From UBA4744 sp963717135 (GTDB taxonomy: Bacteria; Actinomycetota; Acidimicrobiia; Spongiisociales; UBA4744), in assembly GCA_963717135.1 (NCBI GenBank), contig CAVQVN010000003.1, forward strand, positions 62,001-126,000: a stretch of DNA of 64,000 nucleotides. The letters run 5' to 3'. Under the pieces are notes generated by a model that saw nothing but the letters and a program-made list of their open reading frames with translations, ran no database searches and had not been told where the DNA came from. A program made the position numbers and the translations under genes. Below are positions 28,214 to 35,522 of this stretch, piece after piece. Numbering within the stretch: the stretch's first letter is position 1; the number at the start of each line of letters is the position of its first letter.

Positions 28214-29046
28214 ACGCGCTCCAGCTACTCCCCAGGGCCAAACGGGGATTCCGAATACTCGGGGCGTTCACCGCCATGGGTTATCGCACAGCGATCGCCT
28301 ACCCCGCCGCCCTCGTACTCTCCCAAATCCAGCCACTCTTCCAGGTACTCGTGTTCTTCTTTGTGGCGAAGCTAGTTGACCGTTCGGGACCGGCCGTCGG
28401 AGGCGACTACTTCACTTTTGTCGTTCTCGGTTGGGCTGGAGTCCAAATGCTCCAAGCGGGACTCGGTGCCTTCAGCACCGAGGTCAACTTCGCTGTGCAA
28501 CAGGGTCGGTTCGAAATGTTCCTGGTCGAGCCAATTCGTTGGCGCTTGTTGCCCTTCGGCCTCGTCCAGTGGCCCATAATCCAGAAGAGCTTGGCAGTAG
28601 CATTTCTCTTGCTGGTGTCGGCGCTTCTTGGAGCCAACTACAGGGTTGCTGGGTTACTTCCAGCCGTGGCCGTGCTTGCTCTCGGTGTGGTCGCATCAAT
28701 GGCGATCGGCATCATTTCCGGCACCATGGTGATATTGGCGAAGCGCGGAGACCCGGTGATTACGTTGTACGCGCTCGCTGCGTCCCTGCTTTCGGGTGCA
28801 CTCTTCCCCATAGAACTACTTCCGGCATGGTTGCGGGGTCTTTCGTGGCTGCTGCCTCAAACCTACGTCATAGCGGCACTCAGGCGAGCGCTCATGCCAA
28901 ATGGTGAGTTGCTCCCGGGTGCATCGCTGGAACAGGCCACACTGGGCTTGATGGTCTTCATCCTGATTGGCGTTCCCTTGGCGTTGTGGGTCTTCGGGCG
29001 CGCCATGGAAGCCGGACGAAAGATGGGCGTCCTGAGTGGCTACTAA
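28210..29046 (+). CDS. ABC-2 type transporter permease
   Basis: The 278-residue protein has six predicted membrane segments in the ABC-2 plan and the family-typical block GRFEMFLVEPIRW in the first cytoplasmic loop, with LLSGALFPIELLPAWLRGLSWLLPQTYVIAALRRAL near the end, the usual signature of multidrug or polysaccharide ABC-2 permeases. The GTG start overlaps the ATPase stop, and its own end overlaps the start of the sulfotransferase gene. It probably forms the pore for export from this locus, in partnership with the preceding ATPase. Drug export cannot be excluded from sequence. Confidence 0.88.
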   Translation: MNALQLLPRAKRGFRILGAFTAMGYRTAIAYPAALVLSQIQPLFQVLVFFFVAKLVDRSGPAVGGDYFTFVVLGWAGVQMLQAGLGAFSTEVNFAVQQGRFEMFLVEPIRWRLLPFGLVQWPIIQKSLAVAFLLLVSALLGANYRVAGLLPAVAVLALGVVASMAIGIISGTMVILAKRGDPVITLYALAASLLSGALFPIELLPAWLRGLSWLLPQTYVIAALRRALMPNGELLPGASLEQATLGLMVFILIGVPLALWVFGRAMEAGRKMGVLSGY

Positions 29047-29976
29047 GAGCAGTCCTTCCGGCCACAATCCCGATTTCATCATCGTTGGTGCGCCCCGCAG
29101 CGGAACCACGGCCATGGCTACCTACCTGTCGCAACACCAGGGTGTGTGGTTTTCGGATCCAAAGGAGCCGCATTTCTTCGGATCCGACCTAAGAATCCAG
29201 ACTCCGTTCCGGGATCCAGCGCAATACGGGGCCCTGTTTGAAGGAGCGGGAGCTCGACTGACCGGCGAAGGGTCGGTCTTCTACCTTCTGTCGACACACG
29301 CCAGCCGGGAGATACAACGCGAGACCCGCGATGCAAGATCATTGCAATGCTACGGAATCCAGTCGACGTTATGTACTCGTTGTACTGGAATAACCTTTGG
29401 GACGGGCGCCACGAAGTTCTTGGGAGTTTCGAAGACGCTTTAGACGCTGAAAAGTCGCGAAAGCAGGGTATGGGCATCCCCCCTACATGTACCTGGCCCG
29501 ACGCCCTCAGGTACCGGGAGATCATTCGTTATGCAGAACAGCTGGAGCGATATTTCGAAGCGTTTGATTCGAGTCAGGTCCAGGTGGTGGTCTACGACCG
29601 GTTCAAGACGGACGTGAGCCGCACCTACCGGCAGGTACTTGACTTCCTGGAACTCGACGAACCCCTGCATCCGCCCGATTTTGAAGTGATCAATCAAAGC
29701 CGGACGTGGCGAAGCAGATTCATCCGCGACATAACCGCCGGCCGAAGACTTGGCTACGTTCGTAACCTGGCAGGAAAGCTCCTGAGCAATCAAACCAAGT
29801 ATGCAGTTTCGCGCCATGTACGGAAGATCAACACAAAGGTTCAGCCTCGACCGCAAATCAGACCCGAGCTCCGGAGGTCCCTGACTGAGGAATGCGCAGA
29901 TGGCGTAAGGGATCTCGAGAATCTGATCGGGCAAGACCTCCGAGCCTGGTTACCAACCGACATCGACGCGAATTGA
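29036..29976 (+). pseudogene. Sulfotransferase domain protein, one frameshift
   Basis: The first frame starts at GTG 29036, overlapping the permease, and shows the 5'-phosphosulfate loop FIIVGAPRSGTTAMATYL and FSDPKEPHFFGSD. After a shift near 29320-29335 the second frame carries the 3'-phosphate-binding block KIIAMLRNPVDVMYSLYW, then VYDRFKTDVSRTYRQVLDFLELDEP and a C-terminal helix-rich end. A single-base correction gives a typical sulfotransferase of about 310 residues that uses PAPS. It is the second sulfotransferase in the locus, so the exported glycan is probably sulfated. Confidence 0.85.
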
Positions 29977-29979
29977 ACC

Positions 29980-30590
29980 AAAGAAACCGGACAGCGAGCG
30001 AGCGCCCGGGTTCCCTCGCCGGGGCGCCGGGTGGCGATCTTCAAGCCGTCGACCGGATGGGGGAGGATCACTATGTGATCGGGCGCGGCGAACCCGCCGT
30101 CGATCAGCATCTGTCGGCTGGCCAACGAGACGGCGGCCCATCGGATAATCGGCAAACGGTGCGCCCAGGATCTGCCGAGACGCGCCGACGTGTCCGAAAG
30201 ACGGGAGCATGGGCCCACACAACCACGGGAACCTGTTGAGAAAAGCTGCCGGGCCGCACAGGTTGAGGCCCAACCCACCCCGTTGGCATGCAAGGCCACG
30301 ATTGAGCGCCGGCGACGGGTCAGGCGGAGCGCAGCGAGCGCCGGGGTCGGTCGATCGGATACTGCGCTCTTGGCGAGCGAGCGGTACTCGTCGGCTACTC
30401 CGGCGCGAGAAACGAGGCCGCGCGGAGCGACCAGCAGGAAGAACACCCTAGAGGGCCGGAAGGAGGGAGAGCAAACTCTGGTTGCGTCCAAGGGCCGTCC
30501 CCCGGGAGCGACAAACACTACGGTCGGATCAGCGGGCATCGGCCGCTTCTGTCTGAAGAAGGTGCGGTCGCGCCGTGAAGTCTGGTGACA
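29980..30590 (-). pseudogene. Truncated, frameshifted glycosyltransferase remnant
   Basis: Reverse-strand fragments in three frames read like the N-terminal half of a GT4 enzyme: PTVVFVAPGGRPLDATRVC, ALRLTRRRRSIVALHANG, GLNLCGPAAFLN, VPVVVWAHAPVF, and WAAVSLASRQMLIDGGFAAPDHIVILPHPVD. At least three shifts occur within about 200 bases, and the donor-binding half is missing: the remnant stops where the convergent sulfotransferase gene ends. This is more degraded than the other broken genes here, so it is likely a genuine pseudogene. Confidence 0.5.
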
Positions 30591-30794
30591 TTCCTTCATG
30601 GGCAGCGGGGTGAATCGATAAAGAAGTGCACATGCCGATTCAAGCCGCTCCTCGAGCTTGTTGCTTCCTACCAAACCATCCGAATCGCTGAGCTCGCCCA
30701 CAGTGGTCATAAGGGACTACCATCTAGCCAACGCCGGCAAGGATAATCGACGTCGTGCGCGCAGAAAGTGGCGGTGCAAGCTCACTGGGGGGTC

Positions 30795-31478
30795 ATGGGC
30801 AAGTTGAGGATCTTCACGGCCAATCTATGGAATGGGAAAGCGGACCCGGCCGCCCTGGCCGGCCTGCTCGAAGAGACCATGCCCGACGTGGTCGCCGTCC
30901 AGGAACTCTCGCCCAATGCCGCCGCCGTCATCGAGAACGCTTTGCCGTACGGACGGCTCGACCCAGCCGACGACACGATGGGGATGGGGATCGCCCTCCG
31001 CTACCCGGCTCCGGTCGAGCACCTGCCGCTGGCGCTGCGGAACGCCCGGATTGCCCGGCTCGATCCGGCCGACTGGCCCGAGCTAACCACCGAGGTGGAG
31101 GTGATCAACACCCACCTGGGTAACCCGATCCTGTTTCCCCCCACCCGGTCGTTTCGCTGGCGCCGCCAGCAGGTCGTCGAACTGACCGATTACCAGCGGC
31201 GAACCCCTTCCCCGCACCGGGTCCTGGTGGGTGATCTCAATTCGACCCCGCTGTGGCCGGCCTACCGGCGGCTGACCGAACACCTCAGCGACGCCGCAGT
31301 GCAGCTGTCCTCCAACAACGGGCACAAGCCGGGCCGCACCTGGGCTCCGCGTGGTGCCACCCGACCGCTGCTGCGCATCGATCATGTGCTGGTCAACGGG
31401 CTCAAGCCGCTCAGCCTGCGGGTGCTGGAAGTGCCGGGCTCGGACCACTCCGGGGTGCTGGTCGACCTCGAAGTCTGA
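30795..31478 (+). CDS. Endonuclease/exonuclease/phosphatase (EEP) family protein
   Basis: The 227-residue protein from ATG 30795 has the four-layer EEP fold signatures: LRIFTANLWNG (the Asn), VVAVQELSP (the catalytic Glu), VINTHLGNP, HRVLVGDLNSTPLWP (GDxN), LRIDHVLVNG (D-H) and VPGSDHSGVLVDL (the final SDH). The family hydrolyses phosphodiester bonds in nucleic acids, lipids or small molecules with a divalent metal. No signal peptide is seen, so it is probably cytoplasmic. A longer frame from GTG 30768 adds nine unlikely residues. The gene marks the right-hand edge of the frameshift-rich locus. Confidence 0.9.
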   Translation: MGKLRIFTANLWNGKADPAALAGLLEETMPDVVAVQELSPNAAAVIENALPYGRLDPADDTMGMGIALRYPAPVEHLPLALRNARIARLDPADWPELTTEVEVINTHLGNPILFPPTRSFRWRRQQVVELTDYQRRTPSPHRVLVGDLNSTPLWPAYRRLTEHLSDAAVQLSSNNGHKPGRTWAPRGATRPLLRIDHVLVNGLKPLSLRVLEVPGSDHSGVLVDLEV

Positions 31479-31480
31479 AA

Positions 31481-31513
31481 CAGCAATCAGCTATCGGCTA
31501 TCAGCTGTCAGCC
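31481..31513 (+). repeat. Degenerate heptamer repeat after a stop codon
   Basis: Imperfect copies of a CTATCAG-type heptamer (caatcagctatcggctatc...) follow directly after the EEP gene. The same motif recurs cleanly at 41530-41600. Confidence 0.55.
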
Positions 31514-31632
31514 CTGCTCCCCTACCCAGCCGCTACGCCGTTGCAGTACGTTTCGCCCCTTGCCCCCCTACCCCCGGACCCTTGGGTCCGGCGGTACTTT
31601 CCCCCCAGAGGGGGGACTATTACCTGGTCATG

Positions 31633-32145
31633 TCAGACGAACAGTTGAACGTCGGCTTCGGCGGCGAAGTCTAGGAAGGCGGCGGCGCCGGCTATCTGGC
31701 AGCCTTCGATCAGGTCGCCTTCTTTGACGCCCATGACGCCCATGGTGGTGGCGCAGGCGAAGAAGGTGACGTCGAGGCCCTGGGCCATCTCGATGAACTC
31801 GGGCACGTCGGGCATCTTGGAGTCGCGCATCCACTTCTTCATCACCCGGGTGGCGGCGGCGGTGGCGCCGGGCAGGGCCCCCAGCAGGTTGGGGACCTGG
31901 ATGGGACCGGAGGGGTTGGCCAGCGAGGCCATCTTCAGCTTCTCGAGACGGTCCCGATGGAGGATGTCGAGGCCGTAGAAGGTGAAGTAGATGCCCACCT
32001 CCCAGCCCAGGCTGGCCGCGGTGGTGGCCAGGATGAGGGGCGGGTAGGCCTGGTCGAGGGTCCCCTTGGATGCCACCAGTGCCAGGCGTTTGCGGCGGGG
32101 CGGCGACTCGGCCAGCGGCTCGATGGTCTCGACGGGTTGGGTCAT
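31633..32145 (-). CDS. DsrE/DsrF-like sulfur-carrier family protein
   Basis: The 170-residue protein has the DsrE-like Rossmann-type core: LALVASKGTLDQAYPPLILATTAASLG, IYFTFYGLDILH, and GLDVTFFACATTMGVMG, where the conserved cysteine sits in FFACATT. DsrE-like proteins accept or relay persulfide sulfur and often work with TusA. ATG 32145 overlaps the TusA stop as ATGA, so the two are translationally coupled. The gene is the last of a cysteine synthase-tusA-dsrE set. The exact reaction is not known; sulfur trafficking linked to cysteine or thiosulfate use is inferred. Confidence 0.88.
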   Translation of the reverse strand: MTQPVETIEPLAESPPRRKRLALVASKGTLDQAYPPLILATTAASLGWEVGIYFTFYGLDILHRDRLEKLKMASLANPSGPIQVPNLLGALPGATAAATRVMKKWMRDSKMPDVPEFIEMAQGLDVTFFACATTMGVMGVKEGDLIEGCQIAGAAAFLDFAAEADVQLFV

Positions 32146-32387
32146 GAGTTGCCCTTCTCTATCCAGAACACCTGGGTGGCGCCCCGGTCGTCGGTCTTGA
32201 GCAGGGTGTCGCCCCGCTGGCGGGCCAGGGCCGGGATATCCGCCAGCGAGCCGCGGTCGGTGCAGATCAACTCCAGCACCTGGCCCGGTTCCAGCTTCTT
32301 GAGAGCCACGGACGCCTTATAAACGGGGAGGGGGCACAGCAGCCCGCTCGTATCCAAGGTTTCGGTCACGTTGATCTCGGCAGTCAC
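32142..32387 (-). CDS. TusA family sulfur carrier protein
   Basis: The 81-residue protein starts at GTG 32387 behind aaagga; a longer frame to 32489 would overlap the upstream gene and lacks family similarity. It has the TusA signature LDTSGLLCPLPVYKA with the sulfur-carrying cysteine in CPxP, then KLEPGQVLELICTDRGSLADIPALA. TusA-like proteins carry persulfide sulfur to acceptor proteins in thiolation, molybdenum cofactor synthesis or sulfur oxidation. Here it lies between a cysteine synthase-like gene and a DsrE-like gene, so it probably moves sulfur to or from cysteine metabolism. Confidence 0.9.
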   Translation of the reverse strand: MTAEINVTETLDTSGLLCPLPVYKASVALKKLEPGQVLELICTDRGSLADIPALARQRGDTLLKTDDRGATQVFWIEKGNS

Positions 32388-32400
32388 GGCGGTTCCTTTC

Positions 32401-33390
32401 CTAAACCTGGGGCAGGCCTTCTTCGCCGAGCAGTTCGGCGAAGTAGCTGATGTATTTGAGTCCCGAATCGGGGGAGACGCCCACGGCAATCTCCTCGCGG
32501 TCGAGCCCGTAGCCGGCGGCGGCGTGGACGATGGCTCCGGTGGAGGGGCCGACCATCAGGCCTTCCTCCCGCCACAGGCGTTTGGTCATCTCGTAGGCGG
32601 GTTCGTCGTCGACCCGCACCACGTCGTCGATCACCGACCAGTCCAGGTTCCCCGGCTCCTTGGCCTCGCCGAACGACTTGAGGCCGGGCAGGCGGTGGCC
32701 TTTCTGCGGTTCGATGGCGATGATCTTGATGGCGGGGTCCTGTTCTTTGAGGTAGCGGCCTACCCCGGTGAGGGTCCCGCAGGTCCCGAAGCCGGCGAAG
32801 AAGGCCCGCACCCGCCCCTCGGTCTGGCGCCAGATCTCCGGGCCGGTCGTCTCGTAGTGGGCCAGGACGTTGTCGGGGTTCTCGTACTGGTTGGGCATCA
32901 CATAGCGGGTGCCGCCTTCGCTGGCCGCCAGGGAGCGGGCCAACGCGATCGCCCCGTCCTTGGGATGGTCGACCGGGCACATATCGTCGGGCGTCTCCCA
33001 GACTTCGGCGCCCAGCATGCGCAACACCAGCTTCTTCTCTTCGGGGACCCCATCGGGGATGGTGACGGTGAGCTTGGTCCCGTTCAGGGCCGCCAGGGCG
33101 GCCAGGGCGATAGCGGTGTTCCCCGAAGAGGCTTCGACCAGCTCACGGCCGTTCAGTTCGTTGCGGGCCTGGAGACCGTCGAGCAGGTACGCGGCGGCCC
33201 GGTCCTTGATCGACCCGAAGGGGTTGAGCCACTCCAGCTTCAAGTAGAGGGACAGGTCGGCGGCCACCCGGTTGACCCGCACCAATGGGGTCGGGTGTTC
33301 GGGGTCGGGCAGCAGCTCACGGATGTCGTTGTAACGCTGGGCGGCCCGGTTGGTGGTGAGTTGTGGTGGTGCTTGCAGTCTGCTGATCAT
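32401..33390 (-). CDS. Cysteine synthase-like PLP enzyme
   Basis: The 329-residue fold-type II PLP enzyme has Lys62 in NPFGSIKDRAA as Schiff-base lysine, SSGNTAIALAALAALNG for substrate-carboxylate binding, and the phosphate loop GFGTCGTLTGVGRYL. Compared with the second homologue in this window (59787-60725) it has a longer N-terminus. Family members make cysteine from O-acetylserine, O-phosphoserine or related donors with sulfide, thiosulfate or a sulfur-carrier protein. Its coupling to TusA- and DsrE-like genes suggests a carrier-derived sulfur source, though this is inference. The gene lies behind a Cys-rich leader and terminator, so it is probably induced when cysteine is short. Confidence 0.9.
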   Translation of the reverse strand: MISRLQAPPQLTTNRAAQRYNDIRELLPDPEHPTPLVRVNRVAADLSLYLKLEWLNPFGSIKDRAAAYLLDGLQARNELNGRELVEASSGNTAIALAALAALNGTKLTVTIPDGVPEEKKLVLRMLGAEVWETPDDMCPVDHPKDGAIALARSLAASEGGTRYVMPNQYENPDNVLAHYETTGPEIWRQTEGRVRAFFAGFGTCGTLTGVGRYLKEQDPAIKIIAIEPQKGHRLPGLKSFGEAKEPGNLDWSVIDDVVRVDDEPAYEMTKRLWREEGLMVGPSTGAIVHAAAGYGLDREEIAVGVSPDSGLKYISYFAELLGEEGLPQV

Positions 33391-33409
33391 CGGTACTCCT
33401 CGGCATAAG

Positions 33410-33444
33410 AAAAACCCGCTTCCGGTGGTGGTGCCGGTGCGGGT
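33410..33444 (-). terminator. Attenuator terminator before the cysteine synthase-like gene
   Basis: On the reverse strand, acccgc (33444-33439) pairs with gcgggt (33419-33414), with an inner ccgg/ccgg helix, and a run of five or more T follows directly. This is an intrinsic terminator placed between the Cys-rich leader and the ribosome-binding site (gaggag) of the gene at 33390. Its 5' arm is also complementary to part of the leader. Confidence 0.85.
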
Positions 33445-33480
33445 CCTGAATGACCTTGGTGATGGTTCTCGAGCTGTTGT

Positions 33481-33549
33481 CTAGATGCGAACCTTCCCGC
33501 ACGACACCGTCGTACAACAACAAGCGCAGGTGGTCGGGTAGGTCTTCAT
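33481..33549 (-). CDS. Cys-rich leader peptide of a cysteine attenuator
   Basis: The 22-codon frame runs from ATG 33549 to TAG 33481. It encodes five cysteines, four in the block TTCACCC with three consecutive TGT codons, and a fifth in VSCG. Short peptides with such Cys runs control cysteine genes in mycobacteria by ribosome stalling when Cys-tRNA is scarce. There is no ribosome-binding site, and the ATG is about ten bases from the -10 box, so translation is probably leaderless. Two alternative structures involve the leader: ACGAC/GTCGT (33513-33509 with 33505-33501), and GTGCGGG (33502-33496) pairing with the terminator's 5' arm CCCGCAC (33443-33437). Stalling at the Cys run would block the first and favour the second, which prevents termination. 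Confidence 0.88.
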   Translation of the reverse strand: MKTYPTTCACCCTTVSCGKVRI

Positions 33550-33559
33550 GTGCGGAGTG

Positions 33560-33587
33560 ATTGTAGGTCCACTTGTGAACTAATCAA
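33560..33587 (-). promoter_or_regulatory. Promoter of the Cys-leader operon
   Basis: TTGATT (33587-33582) and TACAAT (33565-33560) on the reverse strand are 16 bases apart and close to the housekeeping consensus. The start site is expected within a few bases of the leader's ATG at 33549. Confidence 0.7.
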
Positions 33588-33664
33588 GGGCGAGTTGTGA
33601 CTAGCGCCCAACGCGCGCTACCAATAGGACCGCACTTTCCGTGCAATCTCCCCTACTGAGTGTC

Positions 33665-34099
33665 ATGGAACGCAACATAACTTCCCTATCGCGTCGTATC
33701 GGCTGGATCGTCCTGGGCACGGCCGCCTGGACTGCCTACGTGTGGATCACCCGCATCATCAACCTGGCGGTCGATGACACTCCGGTCGCCGTGTGGACCC
33801 GCATCGGAATCTCGCTCTTCTTCGCCGGGGCCCTGCTGTGGATCGGGGCGGCCTGCTTGCTTCAGAGATTGACCGTGCCGCGGCTGGCCGGGTACATACT
33901 GCTGGCGTTCGGAGTGTGGATGGCCATCTCCTGGTTGCCCGAGGTGATCGAGAGGTTTGCAGCCACCGAAGAGACCGCGGCCTTCCGGGCCGTGCACATC
34001 GCCTTGGCCTTCATTTCAGTCGGGTTGGGGACCGTTGCCGCCACCCTGGGCCGCAAGCTGATCCGGGGTCTGATTCCCGACGCTGCCGCCCGCGTTTAG
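33665..34099 (+). CDS. Small polytopic membrane protein, unknown function
   Basis: The 144-residue protein from ATG 33665 has four hydrophobic segments (IGWIVLGTAAWTAYVWI, IGISLFFAGALLWIGAAC, LAGYILLAFGVWMAISWL, FRAVHIALAFISVGLGTVA) and short charged ends. I recognise no family motif. It is divergent from the Cys-leader operon and convergent with ctaB. A longer frame from 33641 is possible but has a weaker context. Heptamer repeats begin exactly at its stop codon. Confidence 0.65.
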   Translation: MERNITSLSRRIGWIVLGTAAWTAYVWITRIINLAVDDTPVAVWTRIGISLFFAGALLWIGAACLLQRLTVPRLAGYILLAFGVWMAISWLPEVIERFAATEETAAFRAVHIALAFISVGLGTVAATLGRKLIRGLIPDAAARV

Positions 34100-34160
34100 G
34101 TTTCAGGTTGCAGGTTGTCAGGTTGCAGGTTGCAGGTTTCAGGTTTCAGGTTTCAGGTTC
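34098..34160 (+). repeat. GTTTCAG/GTTGCAG heptamer array
   Basis: Nine or so imperfect 7-base units (aggtttc, aggttgc) begin at the stop codon of the preceding gene and end before the 3' end of the convergent ctaB gene. A short array of the same unit, in the same orientation, lies on the other side of ctaB. Confidence 0.8.
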
Positions 34161-34215
34161 GGACAGCTGACAGCCGCTGCGGTAATTTCCCGCCTGCGGG
34201 GGGACTATTTCCAGC

Positions 34216-35166
34216 TCAGCGGATGGCGGTGTCGACCCAGATCATGGCGAACAGGACGGCCAGGTAGATGGTCGAGTAGCGAAAGAGCGCCATCGAACGC
34301 TCCGGGCTGCGGATCAGTCGGACCGCCTCGACGATGAACACCAGGCCGAGGGTCACCGCTGCGATCGGATAGAGAACGCCGGTCGGCGCGACGGGCCACA
34401 GGAGCATGCTCACGGCGGTCAACAGGAACGAGTAGGCGAGGATGTGCCAGGTGGTGCGCTGCTCGCCGATGACGACCGGCAACATTGGTACGCCGGCGGT
34501 GGTGTAGTCATCCTTGTAGCGCATCGCCAGCGCCCAGAAATGGGGTGGTGTCCAGCAGAATACGATCCCGAACAGAATCCAGGCCGCCGGAGCCAGGCCC
34601 CCGGAAACGGCTGCCCACCCGACGAGCACCGGGGCAGCCCCCGCCGCTCCTCCGATCACGATGTTCTGGGGGGTGCGGCGCTTGAGCCCCATCGTGTAGA
34701 CAAAGACGTAGAACAAGAGTGCGGCGGTGGCCAGTGCTCCGGCGAGCAGGTTGGCGAACAGCCACAGCCAAACGAACCCGATCAACCCCAGCGCAATCCC
34801 GAACCACAGGGCCCTGATGGGTTGCACGGCGTCCCTCGGCAACGGGCGGCGAGAGGTACGGCGCATCACCACATCGATGTCCCGGTCGAAGTAGTTGTTG
34901 ATGGCGTTGGCGCCGCCGGCGGACAGGGTCCCGCCGATCAAGGTGGCGATCACCAGCCAGGTGCCCGGCCAGCCGCCTTCCGCCAGCACCATGGCGGGCA
35001 CCGTGGTGATGAGCAACAGCTCGATGATCCTCGGTTTGGTGAGGGCAACGTACGCGCCCAAGCCGGCCCATCCGGTCGGCGGGAGGGCTTGAGGATCGGT
35101 GATCTTCACCTGGATCGGGGAGGTATCGTCCACGACCCGATAGGTTAACCCTGCAAAAGCCGCCAT
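34216..35166 (-). CDS. ctaB: Heme o synthase (protoheme IX farnesyltransferase)
   Basis: The 316-residue UbiA-family membrane protein has both prenyl-diphosphate-binding motifs, NAINNYFDRDIDVVMRRT and YKDDYTTAGVPMLPVV, and about nine membrane segments. The family block RRPLP is present. It converts heme b to heme o with farnesyl diphosphate, the first step to heme a for the oxidase encoded next door on the other strand. The gene is divergent from the cox operon and is bracketed by heptamer repeats. Confidence 0.95.
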   Translation of the reverse strand: MAAFAGLTYRVVDDTSPIQVKITDPQALPPTGWAGLGAYVALTKPRIIELLLITTVPAMVLAEGGWPGTWLVIATLIGGTLSAGGANAINNYFDRDIDVVMRRTSRRPLPRDAVQPIRALWFGIALGLIGFVWLWLFANLLAGALATAALLFYVFVYTMGLKRRTPQNIVIGGAAGAAPVLVGWAAVSGGLAPAAWILFGIVFCWTPPHFWALAMRYKDDYTTAGVPMLPVVIGEQRTTWHILAYSFLLTAVSMLLWPVAPTGVLYPIAAVTLGLVFIVEAVRLIRSPERSMALFRYSTIYLAVLFAMIWVDTAIR

Positions 35167-35200
35167 CCGCCAGGTTCGGCCTTGCTCCGTTCGGCCGTTC

Positions 35201-35233
35201 GGTTTCAGGTTCCAGGTTTCAGGTTTCAGGTTC
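35201..35233 (+). repeat. GTTTCAG heptamer array, second copy beside ctaB
   Basis: Four to five imperfect heptamers (ggtttcaggttccaggtttc...) lie just before the ctaB start. They match the array at 34098-34160 in unit and orientation. Confidence 0.7.
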
Positions 35234-35303
35234 CTCCCGGCGCCTACTGGCGGAGATGGTGGTAACTGACGACTGATGACTGCCCTCCCCCTCCCCTACC
35301 CTT

Positions 35304-35319
35304 CTCCCGCCGGCGGGAG
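35304..35319. repeat. REP-like palindrome, copy 1
   Basis: A perfect 16-bp palindrome (ctcccgccggcgggag) lies between ctaB and the cox promoter. Longer versions are found at 50905, 53832 and 53932. Confidence 0.7.
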
Positions 35320-35353
35320 AGGGGAATAGCCCAAAGAATCCCCGCAGAAACTG

Positions 35354-35382
35354 TTGAAACACGGCTTGGGTCACCTTATGAT
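35354..35382 (+). promoter_or_regulatory. Promoter of the cox operon
   Basis: TTGAAA (35354-35359) and TATGAT (35377-35382) are 17 bases apart, which is near consensus. Transcription would start near 35389, giving a 5' leader of about 90-130 bases. Its beginning can form an 8-bp stem (actcgggg 35391-35398 with ccccgagt 35436-35443). Confidence 0.7.
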
Positions 35383-35522
35383 GCGGCCCCACTCGGGGTG
35401 GAGCTTGGTGGTGGGCCTCAGTTTCCTCCCACGGTCCCCGAGTCAAACCGTCAACCGTTCGAGGAAAGGACTGCAGGATCACACGCACGCGGCGCCCCCA
35501 ATGGCTTCGTTTCTCCCCGCTG

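Noticed and set aside
29841..30710. 289-codon reverse frame as an intact gene
   Set aside because: It overlaps the sulfotransferase end, and only parts of it resemble a glycosyltransferase; the rest of the motifs are in other frames.
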